Positions 1 to 13,137 of a stretch of 64,000 nucleotides of DNA are shown in pieces; position 1 is the first letter of the stretch; each line of letters begins with the position of its first letter. The DNA is taken from the NCBI GenBank assembly GCA_964020975.1, contig OZ026619.1, forward strand, positions 7,014,178 through 7,078,177, given 5' to 3'. Origin of the DNA: Hermodice carunculata (lineage: Eukaryota; Annelida; Polychaeta; Eunicida; Amphinomidae). Both the position numbers and the translations under genes were made by a program. The notes under the pieces are model-generated. The model was not told where the DNA came from and did no database searches. It was given only the letters and a program-made list of their open reading frames with translations.

Positions 1-2015
1 TTCGCACCCAGGAGGTAGGCATCCCTCCACAACAAACTAAGGTTTGCCTCCATAGTGCAGGCAGTCCGAACCTGGTCATCAACAGCCTGCGCCAAGGAAG
101 TCGCAAAGAGTGACACCTGGTCTAACCAATCTGGCACAGCCTCCGTGATGTGCACAGAGCCCAACGGTCATCCAGGAGAGATCTCAGAGCAGCCATCGAG
201 ACATCAGAGTACGCCGGGTTGTGAAGGATTTCGGCTGCCAAGCATCAAACTCTTACCAGTCTTAATCCACCAACAGTGGATGGAAAGGAAAGATCTGCTC
301 CGGCACAGAATACCATCTCGCCTGAATGTCTGGGTTTGGAAGGAGTAGCCCTTGCCTAAGGTAGACAGATGTGGATGGCTCTACAGGAACCTGTGTGCTG
401 TGAGTCTTAGCCATGAGCTGGTCAAAGTACTTGGCTAGCAAGGGCAAAACAGGAATGGGGGTACATTGCCACATGTCCTCCAGAGACAAGCCCTGAAAGA
501 ACAGTGAAACAGTCCCGAGCCTCTGCTCCTCTGGTGTGACCACAGCTTGGTCACCGACCAGGTTATAAATGCGAGCTTTGACATGGTCAAAGACCTGTGG
601 CGGAGCTGGTGTGGTGTCCATGGGTGCGGAAGGCTTTTCCCCAGGCCCCACAGTTGCCAACAAGCTTGGCCGCGTATAGCGTGAATGACGTGAATGTTGA
701 GTCTTCAACCTTGGCTGCGATCTGCAAGCAGATGCATCGGAAAACAAAAGCTCATCCTCCACTTTGGTGTCGAGGTCTGAAGACTCAGGACTCCTGAGGG
801 GAGGGGTGAGAGGTGAGACCAAAAGCGTCATTGAAGAACAGATCATTCGCTGGATTGGAGCAGCTGCCTGTGACAGCAGGGGATCCGTCACCACGCCAGG
901 CATAGGGGTAGCAAGGACTTCTGCAGAAGTCCTCGCAGCCTCAAATGCCACCACCGTCTGCTCAGCCCACATGAGGCTGGAGAGGAGGGCTTTCAGTAGA
1001 CCAGTAGCAGGGGACACAGCAGCTGCCAACTGGCCAGTCTGCTTGCTGGAGGGGACCCGCTTGGTGTCCAGGAGACTTGGCCCAGCAACCACAGCTGCTG
1101 CCGACTGAGCAATTTGCTGGCAGGAGAGGAGCCTGAAGGAGTTCCAGGAACTCGCGAGCCTCGGGGCTGAGAGAAAGCTGCCTCAAGGCAAAAGCAGCAA
1201 GCTGCTCTGCCATCAGAGTCTGCTCAGGTTCGGCAACAGTGGCAGCAACAGCGGAAGAAGACAAAGTCTCCAACCTCAAACACTGTTCCTTGCAGAGCTC
1301 AAGTTCCACCTGTCTCTCAAGACAGGGTACCTGGCAGGAATGACGGAGCAAGTGGTATTGCCAGCTGCTCGCTTATGGGGGGGAGGGGGGGGGAGCCGCC
1401 AAAGGTGCAGGAAGCAAAGCCAACACTGTGAATGGAAGAACTGCAGGTTGCACTTGGGTCATTAGAGGGGCCACCACCGCCGGGGCCAAAGACCCACTAC
1501 CAGCAGAAGGTGCCACCAGACTTGGGTGTCCTCCTTCTATCTCCAGCATGCCTGGACTTATGATCTAAGCTCTCAGTACGGGGAGCTCGGGAAGCTTGTC
1601 GAAGCACCGGTGGTTTTCTGGACATCCTGCACTTACAGTCTAAGTGCTTGGACTCGCCAAGGTTCCGGAATGCCCGGACGGGAACCTGAAGGTTTCTGGT
1701 GTAGAGACATCTGCCACTTGATGCTGTGGACAAACCACACAGGTACGTTTACGCTTCTCAAGTGGAGTTGCTGGTGAAGAGTTAACAGAGTCAGATTTAA
1801 CAGCAGGGCATTTCATAGCTATAGCCTGCGGCCTACGCCTGGCATGAATACTTTTCATCCATGCCTGCTCGAAGAGCAGCCATTTGTCTTCTCCCCAATC
1901 CTCACAGTATTTGCATGTTTGCTCCTGAGAGCAAACTTGACCCAACTGGAGGTGACAACCATAGCAATGCTGATCATCCCAGGCTGCAATATAGTGGTTC
2001 TGTGTGCCCAATTCT
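1..2015 (-). mobile_element. DIRS-like (tyrosine-recombinase) retroelement fossil, gag-like region
   Basis: Minus-strand coding-like segments read from about 2011 down past the left window edge. Near the start is a Cys/His-rich stretch (CYGCHLQLG, then CKYCEDW) of the kind seen at the start of DIRS-type gag-like ORF1 proteins. It is followed by Ser/Pro-rich linker and a later block with LVGDQAVVTPEE and ARWYSVP, which resembles the downstream gag-like domain. The copy is broken (several breaks) and truncated by the window; no reverse transcriptase or recombinase part is visible. The family assignment is by general resemblance only; a host-derived repeat gene is the alternative. Confidence 0.4.
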
Positions 2016-2191
2016 ACCCATGATCCAACAAGGATGAGGACAGAGTGGTCACTGGATCAACACCAATCGCTTGCTAGTGAAAGGTAGCAATTGCCTAATG
2101 TGTACTGTCTTTCTGCTCTCTGCAATCTGTACGTCAAAACACCATCTAGAAAATTTGGGTTTCAAGCCAGTGTATTAGCTCTACTCCCAAC

Positions 2192-3006
2192 TATACTCGT
2201 CAAAAAAAGAAACTTATATTGTAAAATAAAGTAGATTAGACTTTTTTGTAAGCCATATACAGCCAAAATAGTTGGTCCAAAAGTTAGTCATGTGGCCTCA
2301 CCTTAGTTATGTAACGCCAATTTCACAAAAGTGACAGATTTTGTTTACATAAGATGAAGCAACACAATTGAAGTTCCTGTCTTAAAAATGGAACAAGAAT
2401 CTGCCATGCACTAGATCAAACCAGTGTCATTTTGCTCCTGTTCTTTGTGGCATCAATAATGACCCAGGTGATCACCTGAGACACCAGAAATCCTATAAAC
2501 TGCCATCTTTACCAGCCCCTACATGGAAACCCATCAAGTTACCATCATGCCAAGACCAGGGGATAATTTGTCTACAGTGGCCAGCTAAGTCACCAGACTT
2601 GAGCCCCATCGAGCATCTGTGGGATGTACTTGGGAGACGTGTGAGGCACCATTTGAGGGAGACAAGTTCAGCAGATGATTTGAAAAGACTGTTGGAGGAC
2701 CAATGGAATGCCATTCCACAGACTCTTATAAACAAAGTAGTGAGAAGCATGCAAAAACGCATTGAGGAGTGTACCCCAGAACATGGAGGTTACACCCATT
2801 ACTAAACTTGCAAGATTTGTCTTTCAACCTCACTGCCTTTTGTTCTAAGGTCCAATGAACTATAGCAGCAGCAACAACCATTTTTCATCGAAACATATGA
2901 AAGACATTATGCTTCATTAATATACATTTTTTTTGGCCTCTAGAGCATAAAGAAATAAAATAATGTTTAAGTGTATTCTCATATAAGTTTCTTTTTTTTG
3001 GATGAG
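2192..3006 (+). mobile_element. Decayed Tc1/mariner-like DNA transposon
   Basis: About 815 bp bounded by inverted repeats. The left end (about 2193-2219) reads TATACTCGTC then an A-run and GAAACTTATAT; the right end (about 2979-3006) is its near-perfect reverse complement, so a TA target is plausible at both ends. Inside, 2575-2802 on the plus strand encodes the C-terminal end of a Tc1-type transposase: WPAKSPDLSPIEHLWD, then VLGRRVRHH and IPQTLINKVVRSMQKR. The Glu of PIEHLW corresponds to the third catalytic acid of the DDE triad. The first two-thirds of the transposase (paired-like DNA-binding domain and first catalytic Asp) are missing, so the copy cannot be autonomous. Confidence 0.85.
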
Positions 3007-3839
3007 TATATTTCAGAGGTATTGGTAGGACAGATATAAGCTATTTAGGTCTCTGAAGAGTCCCAGACCACTAAGAAATGATTTTCCACAGAATAGAACA
3101 TGCGTAAAGCACTGAACCAACTGAGTGTGAAGCGAAGCTCACAGTGCTTCAACTTGAAAGAGCAAGCCAGTAATGGCACCTAAAAGAGGAAGGATGATAT
3201 GGGAAGCATGCGCACCAGCAGTCACCACTAGTTCCAAAGGAACCAAGGGATGGTGCCACAGGACAGTCAGGTTCTCAGGAATCAAGTGACTGAACTCAAC
3301 TGAATTTCTTGGGCTTTCGACCCAGACACAGAAGTCCTGGCAAATGGTGGTTGAGAAGTGACGTTACGAAACTAATTGAATGTACAATTAGCCATGTTCA
3401 CATGTAATTATCAGCTTTTGTGTTACACAATCAGGTTATGTGCATTATGGAGAACAGATAACTGTATATCTGGATTTTACTGGGCCTAGCATCATTTTTA
3501 CTTCTTGTTTTTGACGAGTCAAAGTTATTGACGAAACTGCGATTGGACATACAAACTGGACATACATACAGCTACTTTGTCAGGTCAGGGAAACACCAGA
3601 TAGTATGGAAATATTTGTAATTTTTTGAAAGCCCATATCAACACCCGGAACAGAGCCATGACTGATAAGATCTGCATTCTATCATATTCATATGACAGCA
3701 CTGTGTCATTCCAGGATAACAACATTAATAAGACCCAAGGGATACCAAGGCATAGTTCAACTTGGCACTAAAACATGTCAAATCTGCACATGCATGGTGC
3801 TACAAGTCACAGTTTTGCTGTGCTAAGCTAAAACGCTAT
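3007..3839. other. Gene-free stretch downstream of the HMG-like gene
   Basis: No convincing coding region, RNA gene or recognised repeat. It lies just past the stop codon of the minus-strand HMG-like gene, so part of it is probably 3' UTR. I see no clear minus-strand AATAAA here, which leaves open that the gene continues in further exons. Confidence 0.4.
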
Positions 3840-6591
3840 TTACATAATTACCTCACTCACTCTTGACATCGATGGCGAGGATAACCTGTCACTGTCACCA
3901 TCTGGACTTTGGAGCATAAGGTCAGACAGTGGAGGAGAGAAAGCAGCCTTCCTAATATTCTCCATTGCCTCCAGCAGTACTTGAGAACCAGCAATCTTGC
4001 AGTGGAATGTGTGCATGGCACTGTTCACGTCTTTCACTGTGAAAAGATCCAAGCCACCTGACTGGCTTCTGTTTGTGACCACATCTGCAGGTGCATCATT
4101 GTCATCAAGACATGAATTATTCATGTTATTGTCATGTTCAGTTTTCACAGGTGGCCTTTGTGCAAATGCAATGCTATGATGAACAGCTGTGATTTGTCTA
4201 ATTGTCCCTGGAGATGAAATCATGTCAGCAGAGTTTGCCTTTATCTTTATGCTTTGATCGGGATCATCTTCATTTGCTTTGGCAAGACAGGAATCCTTGA
4301 TGTGTTTGTCTCTGTGATAATGTCTCCAGTGTTTCTTCTGTTTCTTCAACTGGTTAGATAATGATTGATCTTCCAGTCCCTCTGCACATACAGTGGCACC
4401 TGTGCAGTTAGTGGCCATGATGCTATCCTCTGGTTGTGGCATTTCTTTTCTGTTCAACCTGGATACAGATTCTAAGGTCTTTATTCCTTGGTCTCTTGCT
4501 TCATGTTTCTGCATGCAGTCAGGTTTCTGTCTCATTTCCCTGTCTTTTGAATGCTTCTTCATAGTTCCCAGACAAGTTTCACAAGAAGGAGTCTCAAACA
4601 TATGGCTTGATAGCAGCTTATTATCAGCATAACTGGGACAATTTACAGCTGTAACCATAGAATTATCATGATTATGTCTTGCAGCTTTTGTTGGAGATGG
4701 TTTCCTTGTATACCTGTGTCTGGTTCTGTGAGATTCCTTTCCGAAAGATCTGGTGATTGGTTCACTGCCTTGGCAAGATCTTGTAAAACGTCTTGTGCCA
4801 GTGCTCTGTTCTGCGTGTGGCCCACACCCAATATCTGTCTTTGGTGATATGATCCATGGTGATGTACCTGTGAATCCTTTCATGCCCTCACTGATATGGT
4901 CATGCAAGCGTCTACGGCCTCCATAGGTCTTTGTAGGAGGTGGAAATACAAATCCCTCTTCTACAAAGACTCCTTTCTGGTCAACTCTTCTGAGTGTAAA
5001 TGCTGGAGACTCTACATCCCTTCTGTCTTCTGACTGATTGCATAGCTCCATACTACTTTTTGTTTGTGGTGTTGCTGTGTCTTTTGGTTCACAACATTTA
5101 GGATCAGCCATAAAATGATTCAGTTTCTTTTCTTCCTGTGCTGTATTTTCTGTTGGAGATGAGCATTCCGGTACTTCATTTTCATTAGAGTCCATGTCAT
5201 TGCCATTCAAATTCTGTTTCTTGCTATTTCCATTTGTGAATATTAGATACTCAGGTGTAACTATGGAAACTTTGTCTATGTCATGTTCCAGCACTTTGGT
5301 ATATAACAGTGTACTGCTGTCATCACAGATTTGTTCTTTTCCTGTCATTTCCAAAAGTGCAAGTCTTGATTTCTCTGACGAAAGCCTGTCACTTCTTCTT
5401 GGAGCTTGAAGACCACTCACATTCCCTCCAGACCTTTGTACTGCTGCAGGTTTTGAATCAGTTGAGGTGGTTCTCCAACAGTTTTCTTTTCCAACAGGGT
5501 CTTTTTCCTTTTTTGCTGACCTTGGTGATTTGGGCAATTGTTGAAGATGAGAGAGTACAGAAGTTGGTAGGGTGTTGTCATCAAATGAGCTCTTCCTTTT
5601 CCTACAGTCTGCATCATTGGATATCCAGGATCTTGATCTTGTAATTCTATCTGATGAAGTGATCGTCTTTTGCTTGGCAGAACCATTACATTTTGAGTCA
5701 GTGGGTTTGTTCTCTTGCAGGCGACTTCTTGTCACTGGCCTTGAACAAGGCACTTCTTTGGGGCTCTGTTTTGGACGCCTTTTAGGACTTAGCATCTCGG
5801 TGAGTTTCATCTTGGCAGCATCTAAAACCTCTTCTGGGATAAGCATTGTTTCTGATTCTGATGATTCTCGCTTTTTGGGGGTACTTTTTGCTTTCTGCAT
5901 GGCTTGCCAAACCACTTCCTTCTCATTCTGTGGTGTTCTAAATCCATTGTTGGCTGTGGAGTATCCTTCAGTGAATGAACCAAGGTCCTGATCTGAATTG
6001 TCTATATCTTCGTTCTCCTTGAGCTGATGTTGGTTAAAATGTAAACTACTTTTGTCTCGTTTTCTTGACAAACTGTTGATGAGGTCATTGCCATGAAGCT
6101 GACTCAGTTGATAGTCCCTCTCTTCATCACTGTCTAGCTCAAAGCTAGGGTTGAGTTTCTCATTTTTCAGAGACAAGTTTAATGACAGACACTTTTTACT
6201 TGTAACTTTGTCACGGGTTACTACCCTGGGCTTCTGTGCCTTCACTCTAGGAGCTGCAGGCTTCTTATGCTCTTTGGAAGCCTTCTTCCTTTTAAATGGA
6301 AGTTTTCCTGGAGAAATACTTTTGTATGCAGGACTATCTTTTGTGTTGTGTAAATCTTTATCATCATCTGGAAAATCATAGACATGGTAAAGGGATGATC
6401 TACCACCATCCAGCTTCAAAGTGTCCTTTGCAGGCTCAGATGGTGAGGCAGGATATCTTTGACCTCTGCTGCCATTTACTGTTGCTGTTGCTGTGTGGGT
6501 GGTGTCTGAATCAGCCGGACATTTAGGGGAGCCGTCTTGAATGCCTCCAAAGCTCACTCTACATTTCTGCTTCTTCCGTTTATCATTAGAC
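3840..6591 (-). CDS. HMG-box-like nuclear protein, exon 3 (large terminal exon)
   Basis: This exon supplies about 916 residues of a predicted 1091-residue protein. The acceptor is TTTTCTTCCAG before G at 6591; the intron phase is 2 and joins exon 2 to make an Arg codon followed by SNDKRKKQK. Residues about 186-189 are RVSF, a consensus PP1-docking motif, followed by GG as in Ki-67. Downstream sequence is low-complexity, Lys/Ser/Thr-rich and mostly disordered-looking. It carries many proline-directed basic sites (STPKKR, LSPKRRPK, KSPRSAKK, PSPTKAA), a GKEN motif near residue 543 (KEN-box-like) and several TRS motifs (PVTRSR, RITRSR, RRFTRS, PITRS). The C-terminal 80 residues (from about LDLFTVKD to SPSMSRVSE) look more ordered. 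I infer a cell-cycle-regulated nuclear protein; I cannot name the family. An ATG farther 5' in the same frame is intronic. A possible donor (GAG before GTAATT) just before the stop could extend the gene. Confidence 0.8.
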
Positions 6592-6854
6592 CTGGAAGAA
6601 AAAGTCCAAATAAGGTTCAGATGTTGTATTATCTGTACATGTTCCTGTTGTGGTGCCCTGAGTACATACATTTCCATAAATCATATCACTTTAATCCAAA
6701 ATTCCCACATTCTCAGTGTGTCCTGGTACATTCCAGAGCACATCCATGCACGGTATTAAATTTAACATCCTCTACCCAATGATGCAGCAGAAATGTCTTC
6801 CTCATGTGGACTAACAAAAAATGGTTACCAATTCACATAAATAACTAATAAAGA

Positions 6855-9555
6855 AACAAGAGGGCTGTGGGAACAGCCTGTTCTCAGCTGACCTTGAAAT
6901 TGAACCCATAATAAATCCCACTCGAGGGTTTCCGCCAGAATAAACAAAATTTAGGATACGGCAAAGTGCCAAAGGCATGTCACATGCTGAAGCCATATCC
7001 CTGAGTGGGGGATGAGGGATGGGAGGTGTCTGAGGGCCCTTCCCCAGAAAATCTTTGAAATCTAGATGCTCTAGAATCAATTCTATGGGACTTCTGGTTG
7101 CTAAGGGATCAAGAAGGCTTTGAAAGTCTTAATTCTTAGCCCCAGAATGCTACAGCTTGCATCATTTTGCATGTTACTTTCAAATATTTTAAAGTACAGA
7201 GCCTTACCCTGAGAAAATTTTTGGGCTCGGAACTTTACCAATTTTACCCTCTGGCAGAAACCCTGCACTCTTGTCTAGGGAACGAAGATTTTCGAAGAGA
7301 AGTCAAAACTGAGTTTCCATAGCAATCCCGATTGACTTACATGGTAATCAATAGCAATGCTTCCACTAACTGACAGGTGCCCAATATTTTTTATTTTTTA
7401 AAAAGGTTAAAAAATCAGGGATCCAGAGTATCACCAGCTACTGTATAATTTAATTAATCCTCCCACAAGCTGCATTTCAACCAAGTTTCAGAACAATCTG
7501 AGTGATAGTTTTGTAGGGAAGTCAAAAATGGAGAAAATACACAAACATTTGTACAAAACTAGAAATCAACTACAATGCCATCTGCAGAACAAAATAAGGT
7601 TTGGGGGTCCCCAGAAGTGTCTGTATGCAATTTCAAAACAATTTGCTGAGCAGTTTTGGAGAAGATTTTGCAAAATAAATTGACAAAAACCTTCAATGAA
7701 GAGATGCCAATGACTTTTACAGATTTTGTGTGAATTTTCACCAAATTACCTGAAATCTATGTACCTCCTGTTTCATCAAGTTTGAGCTGTTATGACAAAA
7801 TTGAGAATTTACTTTAAAGAAAAGGCAAAATATATGTACCTATATTCAGGTAAAATCCTGAATAGTGGCATTTCTGTAAATCTAAAAATCAATGGAGCAT
7901 GAATATTCAAGAAACTGGGTAGAGACCTACCCAAGGTACATCCCCACCAAGTTTATAGTGAATCTGGTTTATGGTCTTGCAGAAGTTGAAAATTATGTGA
8001 ATTTCCATCAGTGGAAATTCTTTGTAATCCCCATTAACTAACATGGTAATCAAAAGGAATGCACACATAAACTGACAAGTATCCAAATTGTTAAATTTGT
8101 TAAAAATCAGGTATCCAGAGTATCACTACCTAATGAATGACTTTGTTTAACCCTCCCATGTGCTACACTTACACCAAGATTCAGAACAATCTGAGTGATG
8201 GTTTTGGTGAAGAAGTCAAAATTAGGAACTATACACGAAATTCATAAAACAAGATGGCTTTGATGAGCACATGCTCAACAGACCTATGATGAACAGAGCA
8301 AAGTGATCTTAGCCCACCTTGATAGTAAATGAGATTGAAACTACCATAACTATAATATGAAAGAAAAAAATGTAACTTATCGGTTCAGCTGGACATAAAT
8401 TTTTTAATTCATTGGAGAGTATAACCTAGACAGTAATGGGGACTCGACATATAAAAATTATTGGTGTAATGATAAGAGGCATTTGGGTTCAGCAAAACAA
8501 TATCTTAATTTTATGTTAGGAAGAAAATATTTACAAATCAAATGTTGTGTTAAAATATAATTCTTGCATAAGAAATGTATCCTTTGCATCTACAGCCATA
8601 GTTTGGCAGGTAATCACTCAGACAATAGCAACAGGTAGCTGATGCACTAAGAGGTGTCAAAAACAATGCTGCCAGCCCCAGACACAGGGTATAGTGTCAC
8701 ACTGGCCCTGTCCATAAGCTGTCATGCACTAATCACAGTGTCGGCATTGCTGTCTTCTGCAACTATTATAATTGTGATTGAATTCTATGTAAATTTAGAA
8801 ATTAACTCATTGTCCTCTCCTTATGTTTTATAATCTGCCTTCTAAATAACTTGAATTCTGTCAGTTAATGTTGACTGTTTCTGTCATGGTTTCAAGAATG
8901 GCATTTAAGTTGAGTTGCCAGGTGCCAAAATGTTTATGTTATGTGTTGCCTGTCCAGACTTATGTTTGAATTTTGTGTCACTGTGGAGAATATCACCTGT
9001 ACACATGCATGCATAAGTACTGGGGTCTTGCTGACACAGAGACAGAGACTCTCCGTACATTGGAGCTGCGGTATCCTGAGGAATAAAGATTGAGAGCAAT
9101 TTATTGAATAAATGCTGTGTTGGATGGTCATTCTACAAGGATCCCTCAGTCTACCCCAGCGAGTGCCTACCAGAGCTACGTTCCCCCTGACACCCCCACG
9201 CTTACCATAGATGATAAGCGTGACCGCTTGAACAAAGTTGGCAGAGACCTTAGCATCAATTGTACCCAAAGTACATCAAGTAAATCTGGCAGATAGTTTT
9301 GGAGAAGAAGTCGAAAATGTGAATCGTTGATGGAGGACGGATGGAAGACCATGAGATAAAAAACTAAGTCCAGATATTAATTTCTTTTTAATCTGCTGGG
9401 GTTCCTCTAGACCACTTTTTTGACATTTATACCAAGTTTGAGGTGAATCTGGTAAATACTGCTAATGGAGAAGTTGAATATGTGAATTGTAGATGACGGA
9501 CGTTAGATGGACCGAGTACTAGTCTTTAGTCATAACAAAAGCTTAGCTTAGCTAA
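6855..9555 (-). repeat. Hairpin-ended repeat family A, long composite copy (minus)
   Basis: It starts with AACAAGAGGGCTGT and an imperfect GGGCTGT/ACAGCC hairpin, and ends near 9555 with a degraded GCTTAGCTTAGCTAA. The interior repeats phrases typical of the family: AAGTTTCAGAACAATCTGAGT, GGGTCCCCAGAAGTGTC, GACCCACCCAAGGTAC. The middle (about 8340-9270) is not clearly family sequence and may be an insertion or two copies back to back. It is non-coding. It lies in intron 2 of the HMG-like gene. Confidence 0.55.
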
Positions 9556-11889
9556 AAAAAAAAAAAATAGCAGTCACCTGAACATTGAAAAATTATGATC
9601 TGGGGGTCCCCAGAAGTGTCCCCATGCAATTTCAAAGCAATTGGATGAGTGGTTTGGGGGATTCTTTCAGATTTTGCCAAAAATTTGAACAAAAAATATG
9701 ATTAAAATCTAAAGGTCTAGGGATCCCTAGAAGTGTCCCTTTGCAATTTGCAAGCAATTGTCTTTAATTGGCAGTTTTGGAGAAGATTTTTGAACAAAAA
9801 AATTCATAAAGAATTAAAAAGTCATTGGACTGACCAAATTTGGCAGAGACCCACCCAAGGTACAGTACTATTGTGACTAGAAATGGGTTCCCCATCAAGT
9901 ACAACAAATCCTCACTTGACAAGCAGAATCATCTGTATATATATTCGCAAAATCTGATGGGGGTAACACAAGTTCCCTTGTTGTGTTTCGAGCGTCATTA
10001 GCGCGCTGACTTCCAATTCAACTTATTTGTACACAAAGAGGTAATGGAACCAAGTGCAAAATAGTGTGATTTTACAGTTTTAGCATATATTTTTACCTAT
10101 GCATTCTTAGGCACTTATGCTTTATTTGCGTGTGTTTTCCAGAAAGGTTTATATGATTGACAAAATGTTGAAATATTTTATGTAGACATCTTACTGCCAC
10201 ATAAAAATACTGAATTTAATATGGTCTATGCATAAGTTAACCAAGCGGGGAAACCCGAGCGGAGATTCCGATGTCAGAGCCAGGCGCGCACAGGCTTCTG
10301 GGTACCTTGTGGGCCACTCAGTCTTACCGCACAGGCTACAGCGCTACTGAATACAGCAAGTAACGAGGAGTGAAACACGGACCATGATTTCTTAAAAAAA
10401 AAACAGAATCTAGGGAGGCTGAAAAAGTATTTGAAAGACAAAGGAATATCAGTTGATGGAAAGAATAAAGTGGCACTTTTATTTTTGATATTTGTCAGTT
10501 TGACGTTTCTTCCTAGTATCAACAATGTCATTATAGCCCACTACACAACAGTCAGTGGTGGTTTACCATGATAATTCACCTTGTCACTCAACGTTGTAAT
10601 TATCAATGCTTTCCGTACTCCCTCCGACAAAGATCTACAATGGTAAACTTCTATACACCTCCTGTATTTGGTCCATTTCCTGCTTTTTTGTTCATGTTGA
10701 CACAAACAAGATTAGTGTCCGCCATCATGCATTATCGTGACCACTTTTGAGAAGGTGCATAGTGTGCCATCTGGTAGCAAAAAACCAGCCTGCATGCCTT
10801 GCTTTCGTAATGGGACAACTGCCGGGGTTTTCCCCCTTGCTGAACTTATGCATAGACCTATTAAACTGATGGATAGTGTACCTTGTTGGATGCACATTTT
10901 GCACTCTAACAGTTGAAAATTGGCAAAGCAATGTAAAAACCGGGTAAAATTGCCCTTGTTTGTCCCTCTGTAGGACTGGATCACTTGTAGTTAGCACAAG
11001 GTGACTGGTAGTTCAGAACTTCATTCACGTCAGTAAAATGCTTTGTCATTGGCTAAGTGTGACTGCAATGTGGTTAATTTATACCAAACATTGCTGTTTC
11101 AAAGAAATAGAAATGTCATTCAAACGACTGTTTCTATTGGCTGATGGTGATGTAGTAAGATCATCATGTGACCTATTGGAATAATTAACACTAAAGATTA
11201 GTCACGTAGACCAATAGGAGCATGGAGATTTCCCAAACGATCATTTCCGCCTGGACTTCCACCCAGGTCTCCACAACATGCCTTTGGTGAAAGCATGCAT
11301 GGATGCAGGGCATGATAAAAGTGGCAAATCTGGCTCTCTTGATGCTGTTTATGTGTAAAAGGAAAGGAAGGGTATTCACAGTACATTTGGCACCGATGAA
11401 GGCAACGTCTTGTGCCGGGACTCTATTTGCACATTGAAAGCATTGTTTTTGCCAAACATATCAGTTTTGCCTTCAATAAATCTAACCGATAATTGTAAAT
11501 AACTTGTGAAACAAGCATGATCATAATATTTGACGCTGTGAAAGTCAATCACATGTGGTAACAATCATTTTAAACAAATTACTGCAGAATAAATATATGC
11601 AATGTTAGAGATGTATCGAGTACTATAATAATATGGGTATTACCATGACTGGCACTGGGGGACCACAAATGTTCAGGACTGCATATCAGATTCAGTGTTA
11701 ACATGATTATGTAACAGCAACAGGAGTGCTGTGATGAACGCGCTTTTCTCCAAGCTCACGTAAATGAGCTTATGTCTGTCCCATTCCTGCGCTGAAAAAT
11801 CCTGACATCATACAAAGTAGCAAACGTAATTTGAGCATGACAGCAAGCACAGAAAAACCTAAGTGAATGAGAGTATTGTCAAAAAATTA
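9556..11889. other. Intronic stretch without recognised genes
   Basis: The first 350 bp still carry family-A-like phrases (GATCTGGGGGTCCCCAGAAG, GACCCACCCAAGGTACAG). From about 9960 to 11890 I see no coding region or known repeat. A patch near 10240-10330 is more GC-rich than its surroundings, but no open frame there has support. Confidence 0.4.
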
Positions 11890-12033
11890 TTCTAATCACA
11901 ACTGTACATGCCCATCAAATTTGATGGTTGAAGGTTTTGGAGAAGTCAAAATGTGAACTCTGGACAGATAAATGGATAGATGACAGATGATGGACCATAC
12001 TATAACATCAGCTGACTGACAAGTCAGCTGAGG
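11890..12033 (-). repeat. Hairpin-ended repeat family A, terminal fragment
   Basis: About 145 bp matching the end of the family: AAGGTTTTGGAGAAGTCAAAATGTGAA, runs of GGACAGATAAATGG, then the palindromic terminus CAGCTGACTGACAAGTCAGCTG followed by AGGTAAAAA. The other end is missing. Confidence 0.6.
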
Positions 12034-12370
12034 TAAAAATATGAAAACATGGAGTAGCAGAATAGAGTTGTACTGATGGAGTCAGAGCTGTACAGTATTT
12101 TTATATGATAGATTTCCCAGTAATGAAGGTAACTGATAAAAGTTGAATGTCAAATTTGACTGAGGTCCACCAGATAAATGTTGAGGTACTAGTATTTAGA
12201 TCATTACATGTATAAAAAGTATTTGAAAGTGGCAAAAAGAAATTTTGTTAGTCATATGGCCACAACACTTTATATACCAAAGTGGTGGGGGTTTTGATAC
12301 AGTACTGTTGTTTCCAAGATACTTTATTCTTATATATTGCAATTTTCTGGACTGACAGTATGTTTTATAC

Positions 12371-12667
12371 CTGACCAATATTCCTGGCTGTGAGCACAAC
12401 ACAGCTTCACCTTCTACAACTTCTGGTGGCTTCAGAGCAAATGCTGACCAGTGTTGGCGGCTGGCGTATGTGTTCTTGCCAAATTTTACAGGTGTAGCAA
12501 TGGAAGATGGATCGTCTTGAAACTGCCACAAGTCTCCATCATCTCTTTGTTCTATGGGTACATCTTGTTTCTGTTGAGTTTCAGACAGTGTACTCGATTG
12601 TTGTGAAGCATGCGTCTTCCAGAGGGACAATTTTGTCCACATACGGGGTCGACCTGGGGTCATCACT
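12371..12667 (-). CDS. HMG-box-like nuclear protein, exon 2
   Basis: This is a 297-nt internal exon, phase 2 at both ends. The acceptor is CATTTGCTAG before AGTGATG; the donor is CAG before GTATAA. It encodes about 99 residues beginning VMTPGRPRMWTKLSLWK and containing DLWQFQDDPSSIATPVKFGKN and a WSAFALKPPEVVEGE stretch, with few charged repeats and several aromatic residues. It directly follows the HMG-like exon, so the protein is HMG-like domain, Trp-rich segment, then the long basic tail. The open frame through all three exons (3276 nt in total, divisible by three) supports the model. No family was recognised for this segment. Confidence 0.75.
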
Positions 12668-13137
12668 CTAGCAAATGAAAATGAGCAATTACATGTAAGT
12701 TAAATCAGTCTGTTGGTAGAGTGCATTCACATAATTAAATTGCTACCCGGAAAATTTTGTACATATCTCATTAATCCAGTTACTGAATGGGATCATGTGT
12801 TACAAATCTTCCCATGTGCAGCCTTTTTTTCCATGTTTTAAGACACTATGTTGCAGCTGTGTATCCAGATTTATTTTACAATCTTCAATTATGCTACCTT
12901 TGAGTATGAACTTTACAGGATGAACGTTACTTCAAAGTACTGAGGGTAGGCATGACCTGGATATGGCCACCCCGTTGCATCACCTGGAGCTGGCACAATC
13001 TGGTTGGAACATGCATTAAATTCATTGTATGTAGCTCTATCAAGAACAAATTATATTCGTTAGCACTACCAAGTTCTCATCAATTTTGCAAAAGACCACA
13101 TAAAAAAATTACCTTGTTTATCATCACTAGTTTTCCA

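Noticed and set aside
6592-6677. Upstream ATG of the 945-residue frame as the true start
   Set aside because: A clean TTTTCTTCCAG acceptor lies after these codons and phase-matched upstream exons carry the HMG-like domain, so these residues are intronic.
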